From positions 1 to 56,524 of the forward strand of contig JAFSXN010000107.1 in assembly GCA_017444015.1 (NCBI GenBank): 56,524 nt of DNA, read 5' to 3'. Each line of letters opens with the position of its first letter. Position 1 is the stretch's first letter. The translations under genes and the position numbers were made by a program. This document shows positions 42,714 to 52,153 of this stretch, piece after piece. The stretch is from Lachnospiraceae bacterium. Its GTDB lineage: Bacteria > Bacillota > Clostridia > Lachnospirales > Lachnospiraceae. The notes below the pieces were generated by a model. That model saw only the letters and a program-made list of their open reading frames with translations, had not been told where the DNA came from and did no database searches.

Positions 42714-43010
42714 ATGCCCTATTTTAATATCGTCGCAGAATCAAATAAGAATACAGTGGTTACAGAATATGAGCCTGTGAAGAACCGCTCCGATCAATAT
42801 CAGAGTGAGGCGGCACTTGAACAGGAGTTCATTCATATACTCTGTGATCAGGGGTATACATATCTGCCGATTCATGCGGAGGATGACCTTGTTGCGAATA
42901 TCCGTGCTGGGCTGGAGGAATTGAATAATTATCAGTTCACCGATAGTGAATGGGAGCGTTTCTTCGGTAATGCCATATCAATGTATCAAGGGTACTGCAG
43001 GAAGCGCTAA
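42714..43010 (+). pseudogene. hsdR: 5' fragment of type I restriction endonuclease hsdR
   Basis: These 98 residues match the extreme N-terminus of HsdR (MPYFNIVAESNKNTVVTEYE, SEAALEQEFIHILCDQGYTY, NNYQFTDSEWERFF), then run into unrelated sequence and stop. The normal protein has about 1000 residues with nuclease and helicase domains, all missing here. Restriction by this locus is therefore dead. Confidence 0.85.
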
Positions 43011-43424
43011 AGGAAAGACTGGGCATGGCGTGATCGGAAGCAGAAAACAGAAATGACAGATCCTGCCAGGATTACGGGCATTCTGTAACATTGTAATTCT
43101 GGACTAACTGTCTATCGGTAGCACCTGCTACGCAGGCTTTTGATTACTACAATGATGAAGTAGGTTACGGGGATGATCAAGAGGAATATGATCCGGAGGG
43201 ATATTATCCTGAGGATGATATCGAAGAGATTGAATATTTTGAGCCTGTACTCAATACAAGTTGGGAGGATTGGGCCGATGATGAGGGAAACGCGAAGAAC
43301 ACGATCAAGGTTGGTCGTTTCACAGGAACACTGCCAAGAATAGGTGCCCCATAAGATGAAGAAGAGGAGAAACTTGAAATTTCTTTTTTACAGCGGGAAG
43401 CTATATAAGAATAAGGTGAGCAAA
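43011..43424 (+). other. Decayed stretch with an acidic reading-frame remnant
   Basis: There is no intact gene. One frame is open from about 43096 to a TAA at 43351-43353 and encodes an unusually acidic segment (DEVGYGDDQEEYDPEGYY, EDDIEEIEYFEP). The same frame continues past the stop with DEEEEKLEISFLQREAI to 43410. No start codon or ribosome binding site is seen. I cannot identify the source; it is probably the tail of a gene deleted with hsdR. Confidence 0.45.
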
Positions 43425-43467
43425 TTAGCACTCACCTATTGACGTGGCTAACAATCCATGATAAGAT
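43425..43467 (+). promoter_or_regulatory. clpB promoter overlapped by a CIRCE-like operator
   Basis: TTGACG (43439-43444), a 17-bp spacer and TAAGAT (43462-43467) form a sigma-A promoter. TTAGCACTC (43425-43433) is an exact left half of the HrcA operator CIRCE; after 9 bp the right half reads CGTGGCTAA (43443-43451), matching GAGTGCTAA at the outer five positions only. The operator covers the -35, so HrcA-type heat-shock repression is likely. Confidence 0.75.
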
Positions 43468-43555
43468 ATCCCTGTACCAAGGGAGAGGGAAGCTGTTTCG
43501 TACCTGCGGAGCGGCTTTCTTCCTTTATAAAAATGATATTCGGGGAGGTGATTTT

Positions 43556-46138
43556 ATGAATATACAGAAATTTACGCAGAAGTCGTTGGAAGCGGTCAAT
43601 GATTGCGAACGGATCGCGAATGAATACGGAAATCAGGAGCTGGAGCAGGAGCATCTTCTGTACGCTTTGCTGACGCAGGAGGACTCCCTGATCCTAAAGC
43701 TCATCGAGAAGATGGAGATCGACAAGACCCATTTTCTGAACAATGTGGAAGACAAGCTGGCAAAGCGGGTGAAGGTCGTCGGCGGGCAGCTCTATATGGG
43801 AAGCGCGCTGAATACGGCTTTGATCTCCGCGGAGGACGAGGCAAAGCAGATGGGGGACGAGTATGTCTCGGTAGAGCATCTCTTCCTGTCGCTCATAAAG
43901 CACCCGAACCCGGCGATCAAGGATCTGTTTCGGGAATACGGGATAACGAGGGAGCGTTTTTTACAGGCCCTTGCGACGGTCCGGGGGAATCAGCGGGTAA
44001 CAAGCGACAATCCCGAGGCGACCTACGATACTCTCGAAAAATACGGACAGGAGTTAGTAGAACGGGCCCGGAGCCAGAAGCTGGATCCGGTCATCGGCAG
44101 GGATAATGAGATCCGTAATGTAATCCGGATCCTTTCGAGAAAAACAAAGAACAATCCGGTCCTGATCGGGGAGCCCGGTGTCGGTAAAACTGCGGTCGTA
44201 GAGGGACTTGCCCAGAGGATCGTCCGGGGGGATGTACCGGAGGCGCTGAAGGATAAGAAGATCTTCGCTCTGGATATGGGAGCGTTAGTTGCCGGCGCGA
44301 AGTACCGGGGCGAATTTGAGGAGCGTCTGAAGGCTGTTCTTGAAGATGTCAAGAATTCTGAGGGCCAGATCATCCTGTTTATTGACGAGCTCCATACCAT
44401 TGTCGGCGCAGGAAAGACCGACGGAGCCCTGGATGCCGGAAATATGTTAAAGCCCATGCTAGCAAGAGGTGAGCTGCACTGTATCGGGGCGACGACCCTG
44501 GATGAGTACCGGCAGTATATCGAAAAGGACGCGGCGTTAGAGCGGAGGTTCCAGCCGGTACTGGTGGATGAGCCCTCGGTAGAGGATACGATCTCGATCC
44601 TTCGTGGGATCAAGGAGCGGTATGAGAACTTCCATCATGTCAAGATCATGGACGCGGCGTTAGTTTCCGCGGCGACTCTTTCGCACCGCTATATTTCGGA
44701 CCGGTTCCTGCCGGATAAGGCCATCGACCTGGTGGATGAGGCCTGCGCGCTGATCAAGACGGAGTTGGATTCCATGCCCACGGAGCTGGACGAGCTGAAC
44801 CGGAAGGTAACGCAGATGGCTATCGAGGTTGAGGCCTTGAAGAAGGAGACGGATAAGCTGAGCAAGGACCGTCTGGAGACGCTGCAGAGGGAGCTTGCGG
44901 AGCTGACGGATCAGAAAAACGCGAGAATGGCGCAGTGGGAGAACGAGAAGAAGTCCGTTGAGAAGCTTTCCGTCCTCAGGGAGCAGATCGAGCAGGTTGG
45001 CAATGAGATCGAGATCGCGACAAGAAATCAGGATCTTTCGAAGGTCGGTGAGCTGCAATATGGGGAGTTGCCGAAGCTCAGAGCGGAGCTTGCCGCGGAG
45101 GAGGAAAAGATCAAAGGAGAGGGGCTGACCCTGGTTCACGAAAATGTTTCCGAGGAGGAGATCGCAAAGATCATTTCCCGCTGGACAGGGATCCCTATCG
45201 CGAAGCTGACGGAGAGCGAGCGGGAGAAGACCCTGCACCTCGATAAGGAGCTGCATAAGCGGGTGATCGGGCAGGACGAGGCCGTGGAAAAGGTTACCGA
45301 GGCCATTATCCGAAGTAAAGCCGGGATCAAGGACCCGAGCAAGCCCATCGGTTCTTTCCTGTTCCTCGGGCCTACCGGTGTCGGAAAGACGGAGCTGGCG
45401 AAGTCCTTAGCGCAGAGCCTGTTTGACGATGAGAACAATATCGTCCGGATCGATATGAGTGAGTATATGGAGAAATATTCCGTTTCGCGGCTGATCGGAG
45501 CGCCTCCGGGATATGTGGGCTACGAGGAGGGCGGTCAGCTGACCGAGGCTGTCAGAAGAAAGCCTTATTCTGTGGTTCTTTTTGATGAGATCGAAAAGGC
45601 CCATCCGGATGTATTTAATGTTTTCCTTCAGATTCTGGATGACGGGCGTATCACGGATTCCCAGGGAAGGACCGTGGATTTTAAGAATACGATCCTGATC
45701 ATGACCTCCAATATCGGCTCGGAATATCTTCTGGACGGGATCGATGAGAACGGGAATATCAGCGCTAAGGCCGAGGAGCTTGTAATGGGAGATTTAAGGA
45801 ACCATTTCCGTCCGGAGTTTCTGAACCGTCTGGATGAGACGATCATGTTCAAGCCGCTGACGAAGGAGAATATCGGCGGGATCGCGGATCTGATCATTGC
45901 GGATCTGAACCGGAGACTGGCCGATCGGAAGCTCTCCATTGAGTTAACGGAGGGAGCCAAGAGATTTGTGACCGAGCAGGGCTATGACCCGGTATACGGC
46001 GCAAGGCCTTTAAAACGCTATATCCAGAAGTCGGTGGAGACACTGGCCGCAAAGCTGATCCTTAAGGGAGATATCGATGAGGATTCCGTGATCCGGATTG
46101 CGGAGGAGAACGGAGAGCTTACCGCAACCGCAGGGTGA
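43556..46138 (+). CDS. clpB: ATP-dependent disaggregase ClpB
   Basis: This 860-residue Hsp100 chaperone rescues aggregated proteins with DnaK. It has an N-terminal Clp_N repeat domain ([17 protein letters not shown]), a first AAA+ module with Walker [10 protein letters not shown] and Walker B ILFIDELH, a long coiled-coil middle domain (about residues 405-525), and a second AAA+ module with GPTGVGKTE and [14 protein letters not shown]. The middle domain separates ClpB from ClpA/ClpC. The start ATG 43556 is chosen because GGGGAGG lies 8 bp upstream and the family starts with MNxxKFT. Upstream codons in the same frame are leader. A CIRCE-like promoter precedes it and a perfect terminator follows. 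Confidence 0.96.
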   Translation: MNIQKFTQKSLEAVNDCERIANEYGNQELEQEHLLYALLTQEDSLILKLIEKMEIDKTHFLNNVEDKLAKRVKVVGGQLYMGSALNTALISAEDEAKQMGDEYVSVEHLFLSLIKHPNPAIKDLFREYGITRERFLQALATVRGNQRVTSDNPEATYDTLEKYGQELVERARSQKLDPVIGRDNEIRNVIRILSRKTKNNPVLIGEPGVGKTAVVEGLAQRIVRGDVPEALKDKKIFALDMGALVAGAKYRGEFEERLKAVLEDVKNSEGQIILFIDELHTIVGAGKTDGALDAGNMLKPMLARGELHCIGATTLDEYRQYIEKDAALERRFQPVLVDEPSVEDTISILRGIKERYENFHHVKIMDAALVSAATLSHRYISDRFLPDKAIDLVDEACALIKTELDSMPTELDELNRKVTQMAIEVEALKKETDKLSKDRLETLQRELAELTDQKNARMAQWENEKKSVEKLSVLREQIEQVGNEIEIATRNQDLSKVGELQYGELPKLRAELAAEEEKIKGEGLTLVHENVSEEEIAKIISRWTGIPIAKLTESEREKTLHLDKELHKRVIGQDEAVEKVTEAIIRSKAGIKDPSKPIGSFLFLGPTGVGKTELAKSLAQSLFDDENNIVRIDMSEYMEKYSVSRLIGAPPGYVGYEEGGQLTEAVRRKPYSVVLFDEIEKAHPDVFNVFLQILDDGRITDSQGRTVDFKNTILIMTSNIGSEYLLDGIDENGNISAKAEELVMGDLRNHFRPEFLNRLDETIMFKPLTKENIGGIADLIIADLNRRLADRKLSIELTEGAKRFVTEQGYDPVYGARPLKRYIQKSVETLAAKLILKGDIDEDSVIRIAEENGELTATAG

Positions 46139-46142
46139 GCCG

Positions 46143-46171
46143 TGGACTTTGTGAATATTTTGTGATATGAT
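46143..46171 (+). promoter_or_regulatory. Candidate sigma-A promoter for the Cache-GGDEF gene
   Basis: TGGACT (46143-46148), a 17-bp spacer and TATGAT (46166-46171) lie directly after the clpB stop and run into the clpB terminator. Transcription from here would start within the terminator stem, which may weaken the hairpin for the downstream transcript. Confidence 0.5.
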
Positions 46172-46205
46172 ACAAGCGTCAGTTGATCTGGCGCTTGTTT
46201 TTTTG
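46172..46205 (+). terminator. Terminator of clpB
   Basis: ACAAGCGTCAG (46172-46182) pairs with CTGGCGCTTGT (46188-46198) with a single G-U wobble, followed by seven T residues. It is a strong intrinsic terminator 33 bp after the clpB stop. Confidence 0.9.
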
Positions 46206-46242
46206 CAAAGAAAGACTATAATACCTTGGAGATACCGCTGCT

Positions 46243-47676
46243 ATGAAGAAAAATGTGCATATCAAAGAAATCCGCGGAGCAAGGAGCCTCTATGGCGCCT
46301 TGCTTTCGGTTACGCTGATCCCGCTTGTGATCTACGGGCTGGTGGTTACGGCATACAGCTCGGTCTCTCTGGTACGGGACGTCCAGACGGAGGCGGAGAG
46401 CAATCTGCGAAACGTCTCCTATACCCTTGCGGAAACCTATAAGGCCCTTTATGACGGGGACTATAATGTCGTGATCTACGGGGATAATGTGGACTTTTAC
46501 AAGGGAGATCATCTGCTGAGCGACGAGTACGAGATGCTGGATACGATCCACGAGGAAACAGGACTGGATATCTCCATGTTTTTCTACGATACCAGACTCC
46601 TTACGACGATCCGGGATTCGGAGGGAAACCGCTATATCAATACCGGTGCGAATCCGGTGATCGTCTCGGATGTTATCGGCAGTCAGACCGGCCGTTTTTA
46701 TAATAATATCGTTGTCGGAAACGAAAAATATTACGCGTATTATCTGCCGCTTATGTCCAATGACGAGCAGACCTGCCTCGGGATGGTCGGAGTTTCGGAG
46801 ACCTCGGCGGCAGTTACGAAGATGGCGACGGTGGCGGTGGTGAAAAATATCGTCATTATAGTTCTTGCGATGGTGGTTACGGGCTTCTTTATCGTCCGCT
46901 TTACCTCAGGGATCGTTCTGACCATTAAAAAGATCATGGACTTTACAAACGATATCGCGGAGGGAGATCTTTCTACCGAGCTGGATCCTGCGGTTGCTAA
47001 CCGTTCGGACGAGTTAGGGGAAATGGGCCGGCTTGTGACAAAGCTCAGAGGGTCGCTTCGCAGACTGATCGAGCGGGACGCACTGACCGGGATCTTCAAC
47101 CGTCGTTACGCGGTGAATAAGCTGCAGGAGTTTAAGAAGACAGGGATCCGGTATTCGGTCAGTATCGGAGATATCGATTTCTTTAAGAAGTTTAACGATA
47201 CCTACGGGCATGAGTGCGGAGATGTCGTCTTAAAGGAGGTCTCGAGGATCCTTCGGGAGAGCCTTCAGCCGTACGGTTTTGCGGCCCGCTGGGGCGGCGA
47301 GGAATTCCTTCTGGTCTATGACAATATCGACGGGAAGAAGGCGGCGGAGCTGACGGCGAGGGCCCTGCAGAATATCCGGGATATGGATGTAAAATACGAG
47401 GAGCTTGTCCATAAGGTCACTATGTCCTTCGGTGTGACCGAGAGCGAGAAGAACCGTACCATGGACGAGGATATCAACGAGGCGGATGTTCTGCTCTATG
47501 AGGCGAAGGAATCCGGGAGGAACCAGGTAGTGTATAAGGCCCCGAGACCCGTAAAGCCGGTTACGCCCCAGGCACCTGTGGCAAAGACGGATCAAGGGAC
47601 ACCGACGGCACCGACAGCAGCCGGAGCACCTACAACCCAGACGACAGCAGCGTCGCCGCCGGGGAATAAACAATAA
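46243..47676 (+). CDS. Cache-HAMP-GGDEF diguanylate cyclase
   Basis: This 477-residue membrane receptor would make c-di-GMP in response to an external signal. It has an N-terminal transmembrane helix (about 18-42), an extracellular single-Cache-like sensor (about 43-195), a second helix (about 205-225), a HAMP linker (IKKIMDFTNDIAEGDLSTEL) and a GGDEF domain (RDALTGIFNRRYAV, then RWGGEEFLLVYD). The active-site GGEEF is intact; there is no RxxD inhibitory site. An unusual Pro/Thr/Ala-rich tail of about 45 residues follows the GGDEF domain. It lies between clpB and valS with its own candidate promoter. Confidence 0.9.
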   Translation: MKKNVHIKEIRGARSLYGALLSVTLIPLVIYGLVVTAYSSVSLVRDVQTEAESNLRNVSYTLAETYKALYDGDYNVVIYGDNVDFYKGDHLLSDEYEMLDTIHEETGLDISMFFYDTRLLTTIRDSEGNRYINTGANPVIVSDVIGSQTGRFYNNIVVGNEKYYAYYLPLMSNDEQTCLGMVGVSETSAAVTKMATVAVVKNIVIIVLAMVVTGFFIVRFTSGIVLTIKKIMDFTNDIAEGDLSTELDPAVANRSDELGEMGRLVTKLRGSLRRLIERDALTGIFNRRYAVNKLQEFKKTGIRYSVSIGDIDFFKKFNDTYGHECGDVVLKEVSRILRESLQPYGFAARWGGEEFLLVYDNIDGKKAAELTARALQNIRDMDVKYEELVHKVTMSFGVTESEKNRTMDEDINEADVLLYEAKESGRNQVVYKAPRPVKPVTPQAPVAKTDQGTPTAPTAAGAPTTQTTAASPPGNKQ

Positions 47677-47735
47677 GTACTCTAAGCGGAAAAATGAGAT
47701 AGACAAAGAGATAGAAAGAAAAGAGGAGAAGAAGG

Positions 47736-50399
47736 ATGAGTAAAGAACTGGCAAAGACCTACGATCCCCATGGCTTGGAGGATCGGATCTATCAGAAATG
47801 GCTGGATAAAAAGTATTTTCACGCAGAGGTGGATCACAGTAAGACCCCGTTTACGATCGTAATCCCGCCCCCGAATATCACAGGGCAGCTGCATATGGGG
47901 CACGCTCTGGATAATACCATGCAGGATATCCTGATCCGCTATAAGAGGATGCAGGGCTACAACGCGCTCTGGCAGCCCGGAACAGACCACGCCAGTATCG
48001 CTACCGAGGTAAAAATCATTGAGACCCTGAATGCGGAAGGGATCAAAAAGGAGGATCTCGGAAGAGAGAAGTTTTTGGAGCGCGCCTGGGGCTGGAAGAG
48101 GGAGTACGGGGGCAGGATCGTTGGGCAGCTGAAAAAGCTGGGCTCCTCCTGTGACTGGGACAGAGAGCGCTTTACTATGGACGAGGGCTGCAATAAGGCG
48201 GTCACAGAGGTCTTTTGTAAAATGTACGATAAAGGGTACATATACAAGGGCAGCAGGATCATCAACTGGTGTCCTGTGTGCAATACCTCGATCTCGGACG
48301 CGGAGGTAGAGTACGAGGAGCAGAACGGCCATTTCTGGCATATCAAATACCCCTTCATCGAAGAGGACGGTACGGTAAGCACAACGAGGTTCATCGAATT
48401 CGCTACGACCCGTCCGGAGACTATGCTCGGAGATACCGCGGTCGCTGTAAATCCCGCGGACGGGAGGTATAAGGATCTGATCGGACAAAAGCTGATGCTG
48501 CCGCTCATCAACAGAGAGCTTCCCATCATCGGCGACGAATATGTCGATATGGAATTCGGAACCGGTGTTGTTAAGATTACGCCGGCGCACGACCCGAACG
48601 ATTTTCTGGTGGGAAAGCGGCATAATCTCCCGGAGGTCAATATCCTCAATGACGACGCGACGATCAATGAAAACGGCGGAAAGTTCTGCGGGATGGATCG
48701 GTACGAGGCAAGGGAGGCTATCGTTAAGGAGCTTAAGGAGATGGGACTCCTTGTTAAGATCGAGGAGCATGTGCACAATGTCGGGACCCACGACCGCTGT
48801 AAGACGACGATCGAGCCTATGATCAAAAAGCAGTGGTTTGTAAAGATGGACGAGCTGATAAAGCCTGCGGCGGAGGCGGTTCGAAACGGAGAGATCACGT
48901 TAGTTCCCAAACGGATGGAGAAGACCTACTTCAACTGGACCGATAATATCCGCGACTGGTGTATCTCCAGACAGCTCTGGTGGGGCCACAGGATTCCCGC
49001 CTACTACTGCGACGACTGCGGAGAGATCGTAGTAGCGAAGGGAATGCCGGAAAAATGTCCCAAGTGCGGCGGAACGCATTTCACACAGGATCCGGATACG
49101 CTTGACACCTGGTTTTCCTCTGCGCTCTGGCCGTTTTCGACCCTGGGCTGGCCTGAGCAGACGGAGGAGTTAAAATATTTCTATCCGACGGATGTTCTGG
49201 TGACGGGCTATGATATTATCTTCTTCTGGGTGATCCGGATGATCTTCTCCGGCTATGAGCAGATGGGAGACAAGCCCTTTAAAACTGTATTATTCCATGG
49301 GCTGATCCGTGATTCCCTGGGGCGGAAGATGTCAAAGTCCTTAGGAAACGGAATCGACCCTCTGGAGATCATTGAAAAATACGGCGCGGATGCGCTGCGC
49401 CTGACCCTTGTGACCGGTAACGCGCCCGGAAATGATATGCGCTTCTATTACGAAAGGGTAGAGGCCAGCAGGAACTTTGCCAACAAGGTCTGGAACGCTT
49501 CCCGCTTTATTCTGATGAATATGGAGGGAAAGACCGTTACAGAGCCCGAAAAGGAGGCGCTTGAGCCGGTCGATCAATGGATCATCAGCAAGCTGAATAC
49601 CGTTGTAAAGGAAGTTACCGAAAATCTGGACAAGTTTGAGTTAGGTATCGCTGTTCAGAAGACCTATGATTTTATCTGGGATGAATTCTGCGACTGGTAT
49701 ATCGAGATGGTAAAGCCGAGACTCTATAATACGGAGGATACTGTCTCTCAGAACGTGGCGCTCTATACCTTAAAGACTGTGCTGATCGATGCCTTAAAGC
49801 TCTTGCATCCCTATATGCCGTTTATCACGGAAGAGATTTTCTGCACACTTCAGGAGGAAGAGGAGTCCATTATGATCTCCTCCTGGCCGGTATATCAGGA
49901 AGAAAAGAATTATCCGAAGGAAGAAAGGGATATCGAGATCATTAAGGAGGCGGTCCGGGGGATTAGGAATATCCGGACGGAGATGAACGTCCCTCCGAGC
50001 CGGAAGGCACAGGTCTATGTAGTGTCCGATAAAGAGGACATTTTAAATATCTTCCGGGAGGGAAGACTGTTTTTCGCTGTGCTGGCTTATGCCTCAGACG
50101 TTGTGATCCAGGGAGATAAGACGGGGATCGCGGAGGATGCCGTTTCCGTAGTTACCTCCGGGGCAAATCTCTTTATTCCGTTTGCCGAGCTTGTGGATAT
50201 CGCGCAGGAGATCGAACGGCTGAAGAAGGAAGAGGAGCGCCTGACGGGAGAGCTGAAGCGGGTCAACGGAATGCTTTCGAACGAACGGTTTATCGCGAAG
50301 GCTCCGGAGGCTAAGATCAACGAAGAGAAGGAGAAGCTCGCGAAATATACCCGTATGATGGAAGAGGTAAAGGAGAGATTAGGGCAGCTTAGAGGGTGA
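47736..50399 (+). CDS. valS: Valine--tRNA ligase
   Basis: This 887-residue class I aminoacyl-tRNA synthetase charges tRNA-Val. It has the HIGH motif as HMGHALDN in [16 protein letters not shown], a zinc-binding insertion ([16 protein letters not shown]), the editing domain ([17 protein letters not shown]), KMSKS ([14 protein letters not shown]) and a C-terminal coiled coil (about 820-887) that binds tRNA. The length is typical. GAGGAGAAGAAGG precedes the ATG. No T-box leader lies in the 59-bp upstream gap, although many Firmicute valS genes have one. It converges with the TPR gene across a shared hairpin. Confidence 0.97.
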   Translation: MSKELAKTYDPHGLEDRIYQKWLDKKYFHAEVDHSKTPFTIVIPPPNITGQLHMGHALDNTMQDILIRYKRMQGYNALWQPGTDHASIATEVKIIETLNAEGIKKEDLGREKFLERAWGWKREYGGRIVGQLKKLGSSCDWDRERFTMDEGCNKAVTEVFCKMYDKGYIYKGSRIINWCPVCNTSISDAEVEYEEQNGHFWHIKYPFIEEDGTVSTTRFIEFATTRPETMLGDTAVAVNPADGRYKDLIGQKLMLPLINRELPIIGDEYVDMEFGTGVVKITPAHDPNDFLVGKRHNLPEVNILNDDATINENGGKFCGMDRYEAREAIVKELKEMGLLVKIEEHVHNVGTHDRCKTTIEPMIKKQWFVKMDELIKPAAEAVRNGEITLVPKRMEKTYFNWTDNIRDWCISRQLWWGHRIPAYYCDDCGEIVVAKGMPEKCPKCGGTHFTQDPDTLDTWFSSALWPFSTLGWPEQTEELKYFYPTDVLVTGYDIIFFWVIRMIFSGYEQMGDKPFKTVLFHGLIRDSLGRKMSKSLGNGIDPLEIIEKYGADALRLTLVTGNAPGNDMRFYYERVEASRNFANKVWNASRFILMNMEGKTVTEPEKEALEPVDQWIISKLNTVVKEVTENLDKFELGIAVQKTYDFIWDEFCDWYIEMVKPRLYNTEDTVSQNVALYTLKTVLIDALKLLHPYMPFITEEIFCTLQEEEESIMISSWPVYQEEKNYPKEERDIEIIKEAVRGIRNIRTEMNVPPSRKAQVYVVSDKEDILNIFREGRLFFAVLAYASDVVIQGDKTGIAEDAVSVVTSGANLFIPFAELVDIAQEIERLKKEEERLTGELKRVNGMLSNERFIAKAPEAKINEEKEKLAKYTRMMEEVKERLGQLRG

Positions 50400-50426
50400 T
50401 TGGATCACGGATTCGTCCGTGACCCA
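50400..50426. terminator. Shared hairpin between convergent valS and TPR genes
   Basis: TGGATCACGGA and TCCGTGACCCA (50400-50426) form a stem with a stable TTCG tetraloop. There is no strong T-tract on either side, but the position between two gene ends fits a bidirectional terminator. Confidence 0.65.
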
Positions 50427-50430
50427 AAGC

Positions 50431-51825
50431 TCATTGTGACGTAATATAATCGGCGGCGTCGATCGCGTTCTGGCTTTCGGGGAAGGTCTGTATGACCTGA
50501 CGGTAAACCTCGTCGGCAGCCGCGGTGTCGCCGCTCTGACGATAGGCGTGGGCAAGGTTCATTAAGACATCGGAATTGGTCTTATCTAACTCCCACGCTT
50601 TTTCATATGCTTCGATCGCTGATTTGTAGTCGTTCTGCCGGATCGCGGTCCGGGCTGTGTTCATATACTCGGAGATGGCGGACTGACTGGCGGACTGGCT
50701 CAAAAGGTCATAGAGCGCCTTGAATTCGCCGGACGCTGTGGCAAGGTAATCGGTTCCAATCTCGGAGATCGAATCCATTACCAGAGAGGTGGCCTCCGGA
50801 TCCGTGATATAGTCGGCGGCCGCTTTTTCCAGATAGTCGCGGTCGGACAGCTTGCCCGCGGTTCCGTTCAGCCGGGCGAGCTGCGCCTTCAGATCCTCGT
50901 TTTCCGTGATGTAGTTCTCGATGGACCGGGTCAGCTCCTGTGAGCCTGCTTTTTCTGCGGCCAGCTCCTCGCTGACCTGCTTGTACTGCTCGTCATAGCC
51001 GGAGGTCTCCTGTTCGATCCTTGCGGGCAGGATCAAAAGCCAGCAGATCGCGACACCGATCAACGCTCCTAAAAGGATATTGACAATCGAAGATACGCCT
51101 ACCCGCTCCGTGGCGGCAGGCTGAATGATCGTTTCGTTTTCGCTCTGGTAGCTGATGGATTCTACGGCATTCTGTTTTTTCCGGCTGTCTCTGGAATGCT
51201 CGGCGATGTCCTTTAAGGCTTCGTTTGTGACCTTCAGATAATAACGGGACAGCATACTCCCCGCGTCGATGGAGAGAGCCTTTAAAAGAATCCGTCTGGC
51301 CTTGGCATATTCCCTGTCCTCGATATAGAGGAGCGCAAGCAGCTGATAGCCGTTTATGAGATTTGTATTGATCTGCAGGACCTTTTTGAGCTGGATGACG
51401 GCAAGGTCCCTGGTATCCTGATAGCAGTACTGCAGGGCCTGATTATATTTCCTGAGGGTCTGACTGATGGTCTCAAGCTGTGTCCTGTCCGACTGGAGGA
51501 TATTGATATAATCATCGGCGATGTTCTTATCGCTTTCGTAGTTTTTGCTGATGATCCATTCGGAGAGCGCGAGAACAACCTCGCCCATTTCAAAATAGAC
51601 AAGTCCTAAGAGGTTTCTTGCGTCGGTATTTTTCTTATTATATTGAAGGCTGGTTTTCAGGCTTTCCACCGCGCCCGAAAGATCCCGAACCTGCGCCTGG
51701 CGCAATCCCTTGTTATAGAGGGTATTCGAAGTGATCTGAAGCCGTTTGTAGATCCTGACGTCAGCTCCGCAGGTCGGGCAGAAAGCCAGCTCATCAAGCT
51801 GACTGCCGCATGAGTAGCAATTCAT
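50431..51825 (-). CDS. Zinc-ribbon, TPR-repeat membrane protein
   Basis: This 464-residue protein has an N-terminal zinc ribbon (CYSCGSQLDELAFCPTCG), TPR-like helices (residues about 30-200), one membrane helix (ILLGALIGVAICWLLILP, about 247-265), a coiled coil (about 270-320) and C-terminal TPR repeats (NDYKSAIEAYEKAWELD, SDVLMNLAHAYRQSG). It is likely a membrane-anchored scaffold with TPR domains on both sides of the helix. The partner is unknown. A small gene lies 16 bp upstream on the same strand, probably in the same operon. Confidence 0.8.
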   Translation of the reverse strand: MNCYSCGSQLDELAFCPTCGADVRIYKRLQITSNTLYNKGLRQAQVRDLSGAVESLKTSLQYNKKNTDARNLLGLVYFEMGEVVLALSEWIISKNYESDKNIADDYINILQSDRTQLETISQTLRKYNQALQYCYQDTRDLAVIQLKKVLQINTNLINGYQLLALLYIEDREYAKARRILLKALSIDAGSMLSRYYLKVTNEALKDIAEHSRDSRKKQNAVESISYQSENETIIQPAATERVGVSSIVNILLGALIGVAICWLLILPARIEQETSGYDEQYKQVSEELAAEKAGSQELTRSIENYITENEDLKAQLARLNGTAGKLSDRDYLEKAAADYITDPEATSLVMDSISEIGTDYLATASGEFKALYDLLSQSASQSAISEYMNTARTAIRQNDYKSAIEAYEKAWELDKTNSDVLMNLAHAYRQSGDTAAADEVYRQVIQTFPESQNAIDAADYITSQ

Positions 51826-51841
51826 ATCCTACCACCTGTTG

Positions 51842-52036
51842 CTATACGACCGGCTGACCCATGATCTCCGCGGCGAGCGCGGCTGTGGCATTATCTACCG
51901 CTTCTTTTTCGTGCTTCATCATTTCCAGCATTATATCTGTCATATCGGTCAGAGGCTGATTGTATACAACCTCCTCGATCTGGTCTATTTCCATACTCGG
52001 ATGAAATTTCTGCAATTCTTCTTCAAAATTTATCAT
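51842..52036 (-). CDS. Small conserved protein upstream of the TPR gene
   Basis: This 64-residue soluble, acidic, probably helical protein (MINFEEELQKFHPSMEIDQI) is not recognised by name. It is a plausible first gene of an operon with the TPR protein. Its promoter region is occupied by copy 2 of the dispersed repeat (52050-52153), whose end lies 13 bp from the ATG. Confidence 0.6.
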   Translation of the reverse strand: MINFEEELQKFHPSMEIDQIEEVVYNQPLTDMTDIMLEMMKHEKEAVDNATAALAAEIMGQPVV

Positions 52037-52049
52037 AACGTTTGTTTAT

Positions 52050-52153
52050 TTATACTGATTAACGATTTTCGTTGCCGATCAACCGGACTCGCAAACGCAA
52101 TTCCAGTACGTTTGCTTTATCAAAAACGGCAATTAATTGCGTTCGCGAGTATA
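52050..52153 (-). repeat. Dispersed hairpin repeat, copy 2
   Basis: On the minus strand this 104-bp element matches 24119-24227 almost base for base, with the same long hairpin (ACTCGCGAACGCAATT against AATTGCGTTTGCGAGT). In both copies the element follows the 3' end of a gene in the same relative orientation. Here it overlaps the PurF-like gene: bases 52120-52153 encode its last 11 codons and stop. It also lies directly upstream of the small gene at 51842-52036 and carries TATAAA where copy 1 has TATAAT. Confidence 0.85.

Noticed and set aside
43439-43555. N-terminal extension of ClpB from a GTG at 43439
   Set aside because: It would overlap the -35 of the promoter; the family start and a GGGGAGG site support ATG 43556.
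47677-47735. T-box riboswitch before valS
   Set aside because: The gap is only 59 bp and purine-rich, too short for stem I and the antiterminator.
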